A stretch of 64,000 nt of DNA from Gordonia sihwensis NBRC 108236 (lineage in GTDB: Bacteria; Actinomycetota; Actinomycetes; Mycobacteriales; Mycobacteriaceae), in NCBI RefSeq assembly GCF_000333035.1, contig NZ_BANU01000020.1, positions 1 to 64,000 of the forward strand, in the 5' to 3' direction. This document shows, one piece after another, positions 52,697 to 63,500 of this stretch (positions within the stretch are counted from its first letter, which is position 1; the number at the start of each line of letters is the position of its first letter). Position numbers and translations under genes: made by a program. Below the pieces are notes generated by a model. That model did not search any database. It worked only from the letters and a program-made list of their open reading frames with translations, and was not told the origin of the DNA.

Positions 52697-53638
52697 TTGA
52701 CTACCGCGCGGAGCACCCACGAGGCCGTCGACGACCGCTACCCCTCGCGGCTCGACGCCAGTGCCACCCACGACATCAACACCATTCCCCGGCCCGATCC
52801 GACGGTCTGGGGCGCCACCCCCGGCCCCTTCCCGGCGACGGCGCTCGCCGAGTACGAGCGCAAGGGGTTCCACATCGAAGACGGTCTGTTGACCCCGGCT
52901 CAGGTGCAGGAGTGCTGGTCGGAGTTCGACCGGATGACCGACGACGCCGACCTCGCCGACAGCGGACTGCTGATCCGTGAACGGGAGTCCGGGGCCATCC
53001 GGTCGATCTTCCGCGTCCACCGGGTCAGCCCGGTCTTCGAGGCCCTGGCCCGCACACCCCGGATCCTCGACCGCGCCCGCCAGATCCTGGGTTCGGAGGT
53101 CTACATCCACCAGTCGCGGATCAACGCGATGCCGGGCATGGCAGGCACGGGGTTCTACTGGCACTCCGACTTCGAGACCTGGCACGCCGAAGACGGCCTG
53201 CCGGCGCCGCGCACCGTGAGCCTGTCGATCGCGCTCACCGACAACTTCCCGTTCAACGGCGGCCTGATGCTCATGCCCGGCGCCCACCGGACGTTCGTGC
53301 CCTGCATCGGCGAGACGCCCGACGGCCATTTCCACGAGTCCCTGCAGGACCAGCGCGTCGGCGTCCCCTCGCCGAGCGCCATCACCGAGCTCGGATACGA
53401 ACACGGCATCGAGCAGTTCACCGGCGCCGCCGGCGCCGGCCTCTTCTTCGACTCGAACTCGATGCACGCCTCCGGTAACAACATCTCGCCCTACCCGCGG
53501 GCGAATGTGTTCCTCGTGTTCAACAGTGTCGAGAACGCGCCCCGCGAACCGTACGGGGGCACCGCACCGCGGCCGGACTATCTCGCCGAGCGCGACGTGA
53601 CTCCGCTGACCCCGCTGGCGGATTCACCGTTCGCGTGA
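52697..53638 (+). CDS. ectD: Ectoine hydroxylase EctD
   Basis: TTG 52697 with GGAGGGAGG 5 to 13 bp upstream gives 313 residues; an ATG at 52637 has no such site. It is a non-haem Fe(II)/2-oxoglutarate dioxygenase with the signature FYWHSDFETWHAEDGLP, ligands His156, Asp158 and His257. It turns ectoine into 5-hydroxyectoine. No ectABC genes are present nearby, so it either acts on ectoine made by genes elsewhere or on imported ectoine. A hairpin terminator follows. Confidence 0.9.
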   Translation: MTTARSTHEAVDDRYPSRLDASATHDINTIPRPDPTVWGATPGPFPATALAEYERKGFHIEDGLLTPAQVQECWSEFDRMTDDADLADSGLLIRERESGAIRSIFRVHRVSPVFEALARTPRILDRARQILGSEVYIHQSRINAMPGMAGTGFYWHSDFETWHAEDGLPAPRTVSLSIALTDNFPFNGGLMLMPGAHRTFVPCIGETPDGHFHESLQDQRVGVPSPSAITELGYEHGIEQFTGAAGAGLFFDSNSMHASGNNISPYPRANVFLVFNSVENAPREPYGGTAPRPDYLAERDVTPLTPLADSPFA

Positions 53639-53645
53639 GGAACGG

Positions 53646-53670
53646 CCGCCGGCCCGGATCGGGCCGGCGG
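53646..53670 (+). terminator. Hairpin terminator after ectD
   Basis: CCGCCGGCCCG (53646-53656) pairs with CGGGCCGGCGG (53660-53670) around a 3-base loop, 8 bp after the ectD stop. No T-run follows, as is common in GC-rich actinobacteria. Confidence 0.7.
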
Positions 53671-53726
53671 TGCGCGCGGCGGCGGGGCGGCGGGCACCGC
53701 GAACCGCCGGGCTAGGATGACGACCT

Positions 53727-56700
53727 GTGCCAGCTTTCACCGTCCGACGCGCCCAGATAACCGCGATCGTCACCGGCGCACTGGGCGTCCTCCTGGCTCT
53801 GGCCACCCCGCTGCTCCCGGTGAAGCAGACTGTCGCGGAAGTGAGCTGGCCGCAGCACGGCGTCGTGGAATCGGTCTCGGCACCGCTGTTCTCCTACGCA
53901 CCGATCAACCTGAGCGTCGACATTCCGTGCTCCGCGGTCGGCTCCCTGCCCGCCGGAAAGACGGTGCTGTTCTCGACGACCTCGCCCTCTGCGCCGAAGG
54001 CCACCGACCGCGGACTGTTCGTGCGGGTCACCGGCTCGGAGAACCCCAGCGTGGAGGTCGTCACCCGGAACATCCCGATTCTGTCGGCACCGTTGTCGCA
54101 GGTGCGCTCCAGTGCATGCGAACAGATCCGGGTCCGCGCCACCTCCGACGAGGTCAGCGCGGCCTTCACCGGCCTGCGCACCGCATCCGGCGAGCCCCTC
54201 GAGGCCGCGACCGGATCCGGCAACATCCCCGGCGGCGACCAGCGTCCGCAGGTCACCGGGCTGTTCACCCAGCTCACCGGCCCGGCGTCGACGCTCGACG
54301 GTCTCGATGCCCACATGGTGATCGATTCCCGCTACAGCACGGCGCCGACGATCACCAAGTGGATCGCCATCGTCGTCGGAGTGCTCTGCACGCTCATCTC
54401 GCTGGCCGCGCTGGCCCGGCTCGACGCCACCGACCGCCGCGGGCACCGCCGGATCTTCCCGGCACGCTGGTGGCGGCTGAACCCTCGCGACTACACCGTC
54501 ATCGGGCTGCTGGCCGTCTGGCACATGATCGGGCCCAACACCTCCGACGACGGCTACCTCATGACGATGTCGAGGGTGGCCCAGAACAGCGACTACACCG
54601 CCAACTACTTCCGGTGGTTCGGCGCGCCCGAATCACCGTTCGGCTGGTACTACGAGGTCTTCGGTCTCCTCAGCCACGTGAGCGTCGCGAGCCCCTGGAT
54701 GCGGCTGCCCGCCCTCGCCTGCGGGATCGTCAGCTGGCTCATCATCAGTCACGAGGTGATACCGCGGTTGGGACGCGCGGCACGCATCCGCCCCGCCGTG
54801 CCGTGGACCGCCGCCGCGGTCTTCCTGGTCGCCTGGTTCCCGTTCAACAACGGCCTGCGACCCGAGCCCATCATCTGCCTCGGCGCCCTGCTGACCTGGT
54901 GTTCGGTGGAACGCGCCATCGCCACCGGGAGGCTGCTCCCCGCCGCGGTGGCCTGCGCGGCCGGCGCGTTCAGCATCGCGGCCGGGCCCACCGGCGTGCT
55001 CGCGATCGCGGCCCTCGTCGCAGGTGCGCGCCCGATGTTCCTGGCCCTGCGCCGCCGCGCGATCGAGGTCGCCGCGCTCACCGGCCGCGGCCGGTTCCAG
55101 GCCTACGCCGCACTGCTCGCGCCGATCGCCGCCGCGGGCACCTTCGTGATCTTCGTGGTCTTCTCCAATCTCACGCTGCGCGCGTTCAGCGAGGCGTCGA
55201 AGATGAAGACCGCGCTCGGACCGTCGCTGAACTGGTACAACGAGATCGATCGCTACTCGTCGCTGTTCGCGTTCTCCGCCGACGGCGGCATCGCCCGGCG
55301 CTTCGCGGTTCTGGCGATGGTGCTCGGCATGACGGTCGCCGGAGCGGTCCTCATCCGCAAGTCACGCATTCCCGGAACCGCGCTCGGACCCGCGCGGCGC
55401 ATCGTCGGCATCACCTTCGGTTCGCTGCTGTTCCTCATGTTCACGCCTACCAAGTGGACGCATCACTTCGGCGTGTTCGCCGGACTGGCTGCCGCACTGG
55501 CCGCCCTCGCCACCATCGCCGCGAGCAGTCAAGCCACCCATTCGCGCCGCAATCGGACGATCTTCGGTGCGCTGGTCCTGTTCGTCGCCGCGCTCGCGAT
55601 GACTGCACCGAACTCGTACTACTACGCCTCGGCGTGGGGTATGCCGTGGGGCGTCTCGCAGGTCATGGTCGCCGGCGTCCCGCTCGGCGACATCCTGCTC
55701 TACGCGGCTCTGGCGCTGCTCTGCCTGGCGTTGTGGTTCCACTTCCGCGAACCGTTCACCGGCACCGATCCGCACCCGGCTCCGCCCGCTCATCCGTCAC
55801 GGCTGCGCCGCTCGGCCGGCGCCGCGACCCACATGATCGCCGCCGCCCCGCTCGGGATCGTCGCGGGCGTCCTGGTGGTCTTCCTCATCGCGACCGCCGC
55901 GATGGCGGGAGTCCGTCAGAGCGACTCCTTCTCGGTGCCGCGATCGAATTTCGCCGCCCTCGCCGGCCGTCCGTGTGCGATGGCCGACAAAGTCCTGGTG
56001 GAGACCGATCCGAGTCGCTTCCAGCTCACACCGGTCGACGCCTCACTGGCCGACCCGCTCGCCGGATCGCCGACGCACTCCGATTCCGACAACGGTCCGA
56101 CCACCGGTTTCACGCCGGACGGCATCCCCGACGAGGTGGAGATGAAGGCCTCTTCGGGTTCGCTCGGAGTTCTGGCCCGGGACGCCGCCTACGACCCCGA
56201 TCTGCTCATCGCGAACAGCGGGGGCACCGGCGGCGGCACCACCGAGACCGCGGGCGTCAACGGCAGCCACGCCCAGCTCCCGTTCGAGCTCGACCCCGCC
56301 CGCACGCCGGTGATGGGCAGCTACGACGCCGACGAGCAGACGCCGTCGTCGCTGACCTCGGGCTGGTACCGGCTGCCCGCCGACTACAAGAGCCGCCCGC
56401 TGATCACCCTGTCTGCCGCGGGCGTGTTCCCGTCGCGGAATCTGCGGCTGGAGTACACCGACGCCCGCCTGACGCCGGGGATCAAGGACGATGCGATCGA
56501 GTCGACGGGCTCGATCGGCCTCATCGACCCCGGACCGCGGCCCTCGTGGCGGAACGTGCGGATCGACACCGCGTCGCTGCCCGACGATCTGACCGCGGTC
56601 CGCATCGTCGCCACCGACAACGACCTCGCGAAGGACCATTTCATCGTGGTCACTCCGCCGCGACTGCCGGAGATGACGACGCTGCAGCAGACCGTCGGCA

Positions 56701-57047
56701 GCTCCGACCCCACGCACGTCGACTGGACCTCGGGTCTGGTGGTGCCGTGCCAGCGCCCGTTCGACTTCCACGCGGGCGTCGCCGAGATCCCCAAGTGGCG
56801 GGTCCGTCCCGGCGCCGACCTGGCCGCGGTGAGCGCATGGCAGGGAGCCCTGGGCGGCGGACCGCTCGGCTGGCTGGAGGTGTCGCAGCGCGCCGACACC
56901 GTCGCGACCTACCTGAGCGACGACATCGGCCGCGACTGGGGAGCTCTCGAACGCTATACGCCGTACGACGCCGCGGTGCCCGCCCAGATCGACTACAGCG
57001 AGAAGGTACGGAGCGGACTGTGGAGTCCCGCGCCGATCCGCTACTGA
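53727..57047 (+). CDS. embC: Arabinosyltransferase, first Emb protein (EmbC position)
   Basis: GTG 53727 gives 1106 residues. About thirteen membrane helices occupy residues 1 to 720, and a periplasmic carbohydrate-binding C-terminal part follows. The family loop NTSDDGYLMTMSRVAQ contains the catalytic Asp pair; Met281 stands at the position equivalent to EmbB Met306 of M. tuberculosis. FTPTKWTHHFG and LPFELDPARTPVMGSY are further family motifs. The Emb family uses decaprenylphosphoryl arabinose to extend arabinan. EmbC identity rests on gene order. Confidence 0.88.
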   Translation: MPAFTVRRAQITAIVTGALGVLLALATPLLPVKQTVAEVSWPQHGVVESVSAPLFSYAPINLSVDIPCSAVGSLPAGKTVLFSTTSPSAPKATDRGLFVRVTGSENPSVEVVTRNIPILSAPLSQVRSSACEQIRVRATSDEVSAAFTGLRTASGEPLEAATGSGNIPGGDQRPQVTGLFTQLTGPASTLDGLDAHMVIDSRYSTAPTITKWIAIVVGVLCTLISLAALARLDATDRRGHRRIFPARWWRLNPRDYTVIGLLAVWHMIGPNTSDDGYLMTMSRVAQNSDYTANYFRWFGAPESPFGWYYEVFGLLSHVSVASPWMRLPALACGIVSWLIISHEVIPRLGRAARIRPAVPWTAAAVFLVAWFPFNNGLRPEPIICLGALLTWCSVERAIATGRLLPAAVACAAGAFSIAAGPTGVLAIAALVAGARPMFLALRRRAIEVAALTGRGRFQAYAALLAPIAAAGTFVIFVVFSNLTLRAFSEASKMKTALGPSLNWYNEIDRYSSLFAFSADGGIARRFAVLAMVLGMTVAGAVLIRKSRIPGTALGPARRIVGITFGSLLFLMFTPTKWTHHFGVFAGLAAALAALATIAASSQATHSRRNRTIFGALVLFVAALAMTAPNSYYYASAWGMPWGVSQVMVAGVPLGDILLYAALALLCLALWFHFREPFTGTDPHPAPPAHPSRLRRSAGAATHMIAAAPLGIVAGVLVVFLIATAAMAGVRQSDSFSVPRSNFAALAGRPCAMADKVLVETDPSRFQLTPVDASLADPLAGSPTHSDSDNGPTTGFTPDGIPDEVEMKASSGSLGVLARDAAYDPDLLIANSGGTGGGTTETAGVNGSHAQLPFELDPARTPVMGSYDADEQTPSSLTSGWYRLPADYKSRPLITLSAAGVFPSRNLRLEYTDARLTPGIKDDAIESTGSIGLIDPGPRPSWRNVRIDTASLPDDLTAVRIVATDNDLAKDHFIVVTPPRLPEMTTLQQTVGSSDPTHVDWTSGLVVPCQRPFDFHAGVAEIPKWRVRPGADLAAVSAWQGALGGGPLGWLEVSQRADTVATYLSDDIGRDWGALERYTPYDAAVPAQIDYSEKVRSGLWSPAPIRY

Positions 57048-57082
57048 CACCCGGAGCCGGATACGCGGGATCCTGACGAGAC

Positions 57083-57112
57083 CAGAGGCGCCGAGAACAG
57101 AGGCGCCGAGAA
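57083..57112. repeat. Tandem 15-bp direct repeat between first and second emb genes
   Basis: CAGAGGCGCCGAGAA occurs twice in direct succession (57083-57097 and 57098-57112), followed by a partial third copy. It lies in the 182-bp gap before the second emb gene, where a separate embAB promoter is expected by analogy with mycobacteria. Confidence 0.7.
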
Positions 57113-57229
57113 GAGAGGTGACGAGGAACAGGCCACCACCGCACGGGACAAAGGGCGGATAACGGGCGGATGTGACGCCCCGCGGCACGTTTGGGCCGTT
57201 CCGAGCCCGGTCGACTAACGTCATAGGGC

Positions 57230-60200
57230 GTGCCAGACCCGACTCCCACTCCGCCGGACGCCGAGCCCGACCGTCCTTCGAGCCCGCTGACGGCGTCGAC
57301 CGCGCGATGGGTCGCCATCGTGGCGGGCCTCATCGCCGTGGTGGCTGCGATCGTGACTCCGCTTCTGCCCGTGGCGACCACGTCGGCCACCATCTCTTGG
57401 CCGCAGGGACAGTCACTGAATCCCGACAACCCGTCTATCGTCGCGCCGCTCATCGCGCAGACCGCCCAGGACGTCGACATCACCCTCGACTGCCGCGTCC
57501 TCGCGCAGCTACCCGCAGGCAAGACCACCGTGCTGTCGACGATGCCGCCCGGCGCGCAGAAGGCCGCGAGCAAGGCCCTCACGGTCACCGCTACCGATTC
57601 CGCGGTGTCGGTTCTGTTCCGCAGCAATCTGGCCGCAGTCGCCGATCGGGGCGAGATCGCCTCGGGTCGATGCGAGCGTCTGCACATCTTCTCCTCCGCG
57701 ACCGCGACGGGGGCGCAGTTCGTCGGTCTCGGTCCGGCGAAGATCCTCGAACCCGACACGCGCCCGCAGATCGACGGCCTGTTCACCTCGCTCACCGCCG
57801 CGCAGGTGAAGGCCGCAGGTGACGGAATCCGCTCCCGAATCGTCATCGACGACCGTTACGAGAGCCACGCCTCGGCGGCCAAGATCGCCGCGATGGTGAT
57901 CGCCGTGCTCGCGACTCTCGTCGCACTGTTCGCACTCTGGTGCCTCGACCGCATCCACGGCCACACCGGCGCCCTCATCGCACGAAGCGGCTCCCGGCTG
58001 TCGCGACTGCGTCCCAAGGTCTACGACCTGGTCGTCAGCGGCGTGCTGCTGCTGTGGACCTTCCTCGGCGCCGGCGCTCCCGACGACGGTTACATCCTCA
58101 ACATGGGCCGCACCGCGGGCGAGGCCGGCTACATGTCGAACTACTACCGGTTCTACGGCATCGCCGAGGCACCGTTCGACTGGTACTACAGTTTCCTCGC
58201 CCTGTGGGCGAAGGTCTCTCCGACCATCCTGTGGATGCACATTCCGCAGCTCGTCGCCGGCGTCGCGTCGTGGCTGATCCTCTCGCGCGTGGTGCTCCCC
58301 CACTTCGGCAAGGCCGTCGCGAGGAACGCATGGGCCGAGTGGACGGTCGGCGCGGTCTTCCTCGCCTTCTGGCTGCCCTTCTGCTCGGGTCTGCGCGGCG
58401 AGGCGATCATCGTCCTCGGTTCGCTGCTCACCTGGTGGGCCACCGAGTCGGCCATCACCCGCAGGCGGATCCTGCCCGCCGCACTCGCCGCGACCGTTGC
58501 CGGACTCACCCTCGCACTCGCGCCCCAGGGCGTGGTCGGTGTGGCGATCCTCCTCGTCGCCGCACGCCCGATGCTGCACGTTCTGATCGACCGCCGGCGC
58601 GAATCGGGACTGCTCGCACTCTTGGCTCCCATCGCCGCCGCCGGGACCGTCGTCGCCGTCGTCGTGTTCCGCGACCAGACGCTGATGACCGTGCTGGAGG
58701 CGATGAAGATCCGTTACCAGACGGGCCCCATCGTGCCGTGGCACCAGGAGTTCCTGCGCTATTACTTCCTGTCCGTCGGCACCCCCGACGGCGCGCTCGC
58801 CCGCCGGATCCCGGTACTGCTGACATTCGTCGCCGCGTTCCTGGTCGCCGCCGTGCTCCTGCGCCGAGGCGGCATCAAGGGCGTCGCCACCTCGCCCGCT
58901 TGGCGGATGATCGGCGCTTTCGGCGTCACCCTGATGCTGCTGTTCGGCACGCCCACCAAGTGGACGATCCAGTTCGGCGTGCTCACCGGTCTCGGATCGG
59001 CCCTCGCCGCGCTCGCGGCGATCGCGATCGCACAGAGCGGCGCCCGTTCGCTGCGGAATCTGTCCGCGCTGACCGCGGGACTGCTGTTCGCACTCGCCGC
59101 GGCGGCCGCGGGCACCAATGCCTGGCCGTACGCGTACAACCTGGGCATCCCGTGGTTCAACATCGCACCGGTGGCCGCCGGTTTCGAGGTCTCCACCATC
59201 CTGCTCGCGCTGGCCGTGGTGGCCGTCGCCGTCACCCTCTGGCTGCATCTGCGCAACGACTACATCGCCAACAAGGGGCTCGCCCATCACGCCGAGGGCG
59301 TCCCGGACAGCCCCGCCGACAAGCGCCGGATCGCCCTCGCGTCCACGCCGCTCCTGGTGATCGCCTCCCTGATGGTGGTGGCCACCATCCTGGCCTTCGG
59401 CCGCGCCGTGGTCATCCGTCACCCGGCGATGACCGTGGCCTCCAACAACGTCGACGCGCTGACCGGGAACACCTGCGGTATGGCCGATCAGGTTCTCGCC
59501 GAACCCGATCCCAACGCGAACATGCTGACCCCGGCCGGTGGCGCGTCGCCGACCGCCGCGCTCACCGGCGCCGATCCGGTCGGGTTCACCCCGGACGGCA
59601 TCCCCGACGACCTCTCTCCGGACACCCGCAGTTCCCGCGCCGGTCAGATGCACGTGGGCGGTTCCACCTCCAAGCCCTTCGCCATCATCGGCGGTCTCGG
59701 CGCCGGCACCACCGGAGGCGTCGGCCCGAAGACGGTGAACGGCTCGACGGCGCTGCTGCCCTTCGGTCTCGATCCGAAGACCACCCCGGTGCTGGGCAGC
59801 TACGGGTACAACGCCAACGCACACCTGACGACCGGCTGGTACGAGCTCCCGGCGCGCGACGCGTCGCCGCTGATCGCCTTCGCCACCGCGGGCGCGGTCT
59901 CGACCATCGACGCCGACGGCGTGCCGACCTTCGGACAGAAGCTGGTGGTCCAGTTCGGCAAGAAGGGCCCGGGCGGCTCGTTCGTGCAAGTGGGCCCGGA
60001 GGTCGTTCCGATCGATCCCGGACCGGTGATTCCCAACCGGCCGTGGCGCAACCTGCGCGTTCCGATGACGCAGGTGCCGCCGCAGGCCGAGGTGATGCGC
60101 CTGGTGCTGGCCGACACCAACCTGGGCCCGATGCAATTCATCGGCATCACGCCGCCGCGCGCCCCCAAGTTGCAGACCCTGCAGGAGCTGGTCGGCTCCA

Positions 60201-60565
60201 CCGCACCGGTGCTGATCGATTTCCCGGTGGCCGCGCACTTCCCGTGCCAGCGACCGCTGGCGATCCGGCACGGTGTGGCCGAGGTCCCCGACTGGCGCAT
60301 CCTGCCCGACTACGTGACGGCCAACTCCCAGTCGAAGACCTGGATGGCCGCCAATTCGGGCGGTCTGCTCGCCGTCACCGAGGGCGCCACGTCGCAAGTC
60401 ACCGTCCCGACGTATCTGCGCGACGACTGGCATCAGGACTGGGGCTCGCTGGAGAAGGAGTTCCCGCTCAGCCCGGGCGCGGTCCCCGCCGCCATCGTCA
60501 CCGATCCGGTGCGCACCTGGGGCTGGACGCGAACCGGGTCGATCCGGGTGGAGCCGAGTAAATGA
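57230..60565 (+). CDS. embA: Arabinosyltransferase, second Emb protein (EmbA position)
   Basis: GTG 57230 gives 1111 residues with the same topology as its neighbours. The catalytic loop reads GAPDDGYILNMGRTAGEAGY, with Met292 at the EmbB-306 equivalent. FGTPTKWTIQFG replaces the usual TPTKW-THHFG, with Ile-Gln where His-His is found in the other two copies. The C-terminal domain has LPFGLDPKTTPVLGSYG. It overlaps the third emb gene by 4 bp, so the two are translated together, as expected for an EmbA-EmbB pair. Confidence 0.87.
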   Translation: MPDPTPTPPDAEPDRPSSPLTASTARWVAIVAGLIAVVAAIVTPLLPVATTSATISWPQGQSLNPDNPSIVAPLIAQTAQDVDITLDCRVLAQLPAGKTTVLSTMPPGAQKAASKALTVTATDSAVSVLFRSNLAAVADRGEIASGRCERLHIFSSATATGAQFVGLGPAKILEPDTRPQIDGLFTSLTAAQVKAAGDGIRSRIVIDDRYESHASAAKIAAMVIAVLATLVALFALWCLDRIHGHTGALIARSGSRLSRLRPKVYDLVVSGVLLLWTFLGAGAPDDGYILNMGRTAGEAGYMSNYYRFYGIAEAPFDWYYSFLALWAKVSPTILWMHIPQLVAGVASWLILSRVVLPHFGKAVARNAWAEWTVGAVFLAFWLPFCSGLRGEAIIVLGSLLTWWATESAITRRRILPAALAATVAGLTLALAPQGVVGVAILLVAARPMLHVLIDRRRESGLLALLAPIAAAGTVVAVVVFRDQTLMTVLEAMKIRYQTGPIVPWHQEFLRYYFLSVGTPDGALARRIPVLLTFVAAFLVAAVLLRRGGIKGVATSPAWRMIGAFGVTLMLLFGTPTKWTIQFGVLTGLGSALAALAAIAIAQSGARSLRNLSALTAGLLFALAAAAAGTNAWPYAYNLGIPWFNIAPVAAGFEVSTILLALAVVAVAVTLWLHLRNDYIANKGLAHHAEGVPDSPADKRRIALASTPLLVIASLMVVATILAFGRAVVIRHPAMTVASNNVDALTGNTCGMADQVLAEPDPNANMLTPAGGASPTAALTGADPVGFTPDGIPDDLSPDTRSSRAGQMHVGGSTSKPFAIIGGLGAGTTGGVGPKTVNGSTALLPFGLDPKTTPVLGSYGYNANAHLTTGWYELPARDASPLIAFATAGAVSTIDADGVPTFGQKLVVQFGKKGPGGSFVQVGPEVVPIDPGPVIPNRPWRNLRVPMTQVPPQAEVMRLVLADTNLGPMQFIGITPPRAPKLQTLQELVGSTAPVLIDFPVAAHFPCQRPLAIRHGVAEVPDWRILPDYVTANSQSKTWMAANSGGLLAVTEGATSQVTVPTYLRDDWHQDWGSLEKEFPLSPGAVPAAIVTDPVRTWGWTRTGSIRVEPSK

Positions 60566-63500
60566 CCGAGCGTGACGGGAATGAAGAAACGGTGACCGTG
60601 AACGATTCTCCGCAGACCGCCGAGGCCGGAGCGACCGGCCGCCTGCGTCGGCTGAAGACGCGCGACTACCGCAACGCCAAGCTGGTCGCCGCGGTGGCCG
60701 GTCTGCTCGGCTTCGTGCTCGCGGCGCTGACGCCCATCCTGCCGATCGATCAGAAGACGTCGGAGCTGCACTGGCCGCAGAACGACGCGGTCACCAACGT
60801 CACCGCGCCGATGGTCTCGTACGTCCCGACCTCGATGGACGTCTCCGTGCCGTGTTCACTGGCCCGGAGTCTGCCCGCCGACGGCGGCGTCCTGATGTCG
60901 ACCGTGCCCAGGCAGGGACGTCAGGCCACCGCGCGCGGGTTGTTCGTCCGCGCCACCGACAAGTCGATCAGCATGATCGTGCGCGACGTGGTGCTGCTCT
61001 CGACTGACCGCGCCGCGGCGCAGAGCGACCCCGGCTGCCGCTTCGTGATGACGGGCGACGGCGACGGCGTCACCGCATCGATCGAGGGTGTCGCGCCCGG
61101 CGACAGCACGTCTTACCGCACCGACGATCCGGACATGCGGCCGCAGATCCTCGGAGTGTTCTCCGATCTGCCCCGTGACGTCTCACGCGACGGTCTGTCG
61201 TTGAACGCGACCGTCGACACCCGCTTCATCAACTCCCCCACGCCGCTCAAGCTGGCGGCGATCATCGTCGGCATCATCGCGACACTGTTGTCGTTGCTGG
61301 CGCTCGGGGTGCTCGACGCACGGGACGGCCGCGGGCACAAGCGGTTCCTCCCCGCCGGATGGTTCACCATCCGAGGCCCCGACGTCGCCGTCTTCCTCGT
61401 CCTGGCCGTGTGGTGGCTGATCGGCGGCAACACCTCCGACGACGGCTACAACATCACCGTCGCCCGGATCACGAGCGAGGCCGGCTACGCCGACAACTAC
61501 TTCCGGTACTTCGGCGTCCCGCAGGACCCGTTCGGCTGGCACTTCCAAGTCCTGTCGTGGATGACGCACATCTCGGTCGCCACCCCCTGGCTGCGTCTGC
61601 CGAGCCTGCTGCTCGGTCTGCTCGGCTGGTGGCTCATCAGCCGGGAGGTGATCCCCCGGCTGGGTCGGTCGGTGCGCAACAGTTCGGCGGCCGTCTGGAC
61701 CGGCGCGATGGTGTTCCTCACCATCTGGATGCCGTACAACAACGGCATCCGCCCGGAACCGGCCGAAGCCGTGGGCGCGCTGCTGACCTGGTGCTGCGTG
61801 GAGCGCGCGATCGCCACTCGGCGGCTGCTGCCCTACGCGATCGCCGCGATCGCCGCGGCCTTCACCCTGGCTCTCGCGCCGGGCGGTCTGATGGCGGCGG
61901 CCGCCCTGGTGGCGGGCCTGCGCGGGATCGTCAAGACGATCGTCGACCGGCGCCGGCGCGACGGACTGCTCCCGATGATCGCGCCGCTGCTGGCGGCGGG
62001 CACGGCCGTGCTGTTCATGATCTTCTACGCGCAGGCGCTCGCACCGCTGCTGGAGGGCAACAAGGTGGCGGGCGAGGTCGGCCCCACCGAACAGTGGTGG
62101 CAGGAACCGGTCCGCTACTACTACCTGATCCTGCAGACCGGCGACGGCACCTTCCCACGCCGCTTCGGCATCCTGATGATGATCCTGGCGCTGGTGATCG
62201 CGATCTTCCGGCTCGCGTCGAGGCGATCGCCGCAGGGCATCGCGCGGGCTCCGATGTGGAGGCTGGTCGCCGTCATCATCGGCACGATGTTCTTCACCTC
62301 CTTCACCCCGACCAAGTGGACGCACCATTTCGGCATCTACGCGGGTATCGGCGCGGCGCTCTGTGCGGGCGTGGCGGCGATGATGGCCCCGGCCCTGCTC
62401 CGTTCGCGGCGCAACCGCGCATTCTTCGCGTCGGCCGTGTTGCTGGTGACGGCGGTGTCGGCGGCGGGCACCAACATGTGGTGGTACGTCGGAAGCTATG
62501 GCGTTCCCTGGTGGGACCGCCCGGTGGCCCTGGGCGGGATCAAGCTGAGTTGGATCGTGCTCTTCTTCGCCGTTCTCACCGCCGCGGTGGGTCTGTGGTA
62601 CCACTTCCGTGACGACTACGTCGACGACGCGACCCGCACCGGCACCGTCCGTACCGGCTTGGCTCGGTTCAAGTTCTCGCCGTTGCCGGTGATCGCCGGA
62701 CTGCTGGTCGTCTTCATGCTCGGCTCCTTCGTCAAGGGCGCCTGGGTGCAGCGCGACAGCTGGTCGTGGGCCAAGTCGAATGTGCGCGCGCTCACCGGCG
62801 ACGAGTGCGGGTTGGCCAACGACGTCCTCGTCGAGGACGATCCGAACGCCGCGATTCTGCATCCGGCGGCCGTCGACGGACATCCCGCGCCGACGCCGCG
62901 CGCGGCCCTCTCAGGCCAGAACGTCGGCTTCACTCGAGACGGCATCCCGGCCGGAACGTTCATCGATCCGCTGGAGGAGAAGGACGGAACCGACGAGGAC
63001 ACCGATCCGGCGACCGCACCCCCGACCGCCGGGGGCGGCGCCGCGACCGCGGACACCGCCGACAACGGCACGGACGACACCGAGCAGAATCCGGTGGGCG
63101 CCGAGCCGACGGCACCCACCAGCGCCGTCCGGCTGCCCTACGGCCTCGATCCGGCCACCACCCCGGTGCTCGGCAGCTACGGCTCGCCGGGTGTCAACTC
63201 GGTGACCACCGACTGGTACGACCTCGGCTTCGAGGCGGGCCGCGCCCCGGCCGACAAACCCCTGCTGACCGTCGCCGCGGCGGGTTCGATCGAGGCGGTG
63301 AACGGCCTGGGCGCCCTCACCCCCGGACGGAAACTGACCGCACAGTTCGGCCGCCGGGAGGCGAACGGCCGGGTGACCCCGCTGGGCCGGGCGCTGACGC
63401 CGGTGGACGCGATGGAGCAGAAGTACTGGCGCAACATGCGGTTCGCGTTCGCCGACGCACCGCCGCGCGCCGATGTGGTCCGGCTCAGCGTGCTCGACGA

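Noticed and set aside
52697-53638. Part of an ectABCD operon
   Set aside because: None of ectA, ectB or ectC is adjacent. Upstream is a divergent thioesterase and downstream are emb genes.
53717-57076. A 1119-residue frame overlapping the first emb gene on the same strand
   Set aside because: The other frame has the Emb motifs and membrane helices. This one is Arg/Pro/His-rich shadow sequence.
57509-60433. A 974-residue open frame opposite the second emb gene, and similar long frames opposite or in other frames of emb, aftA, wzt and glfT1
   Set aside because: These are shadows caused by high GC content at third positions. Composition is Arg/Gly/His-rich and no motif is present.
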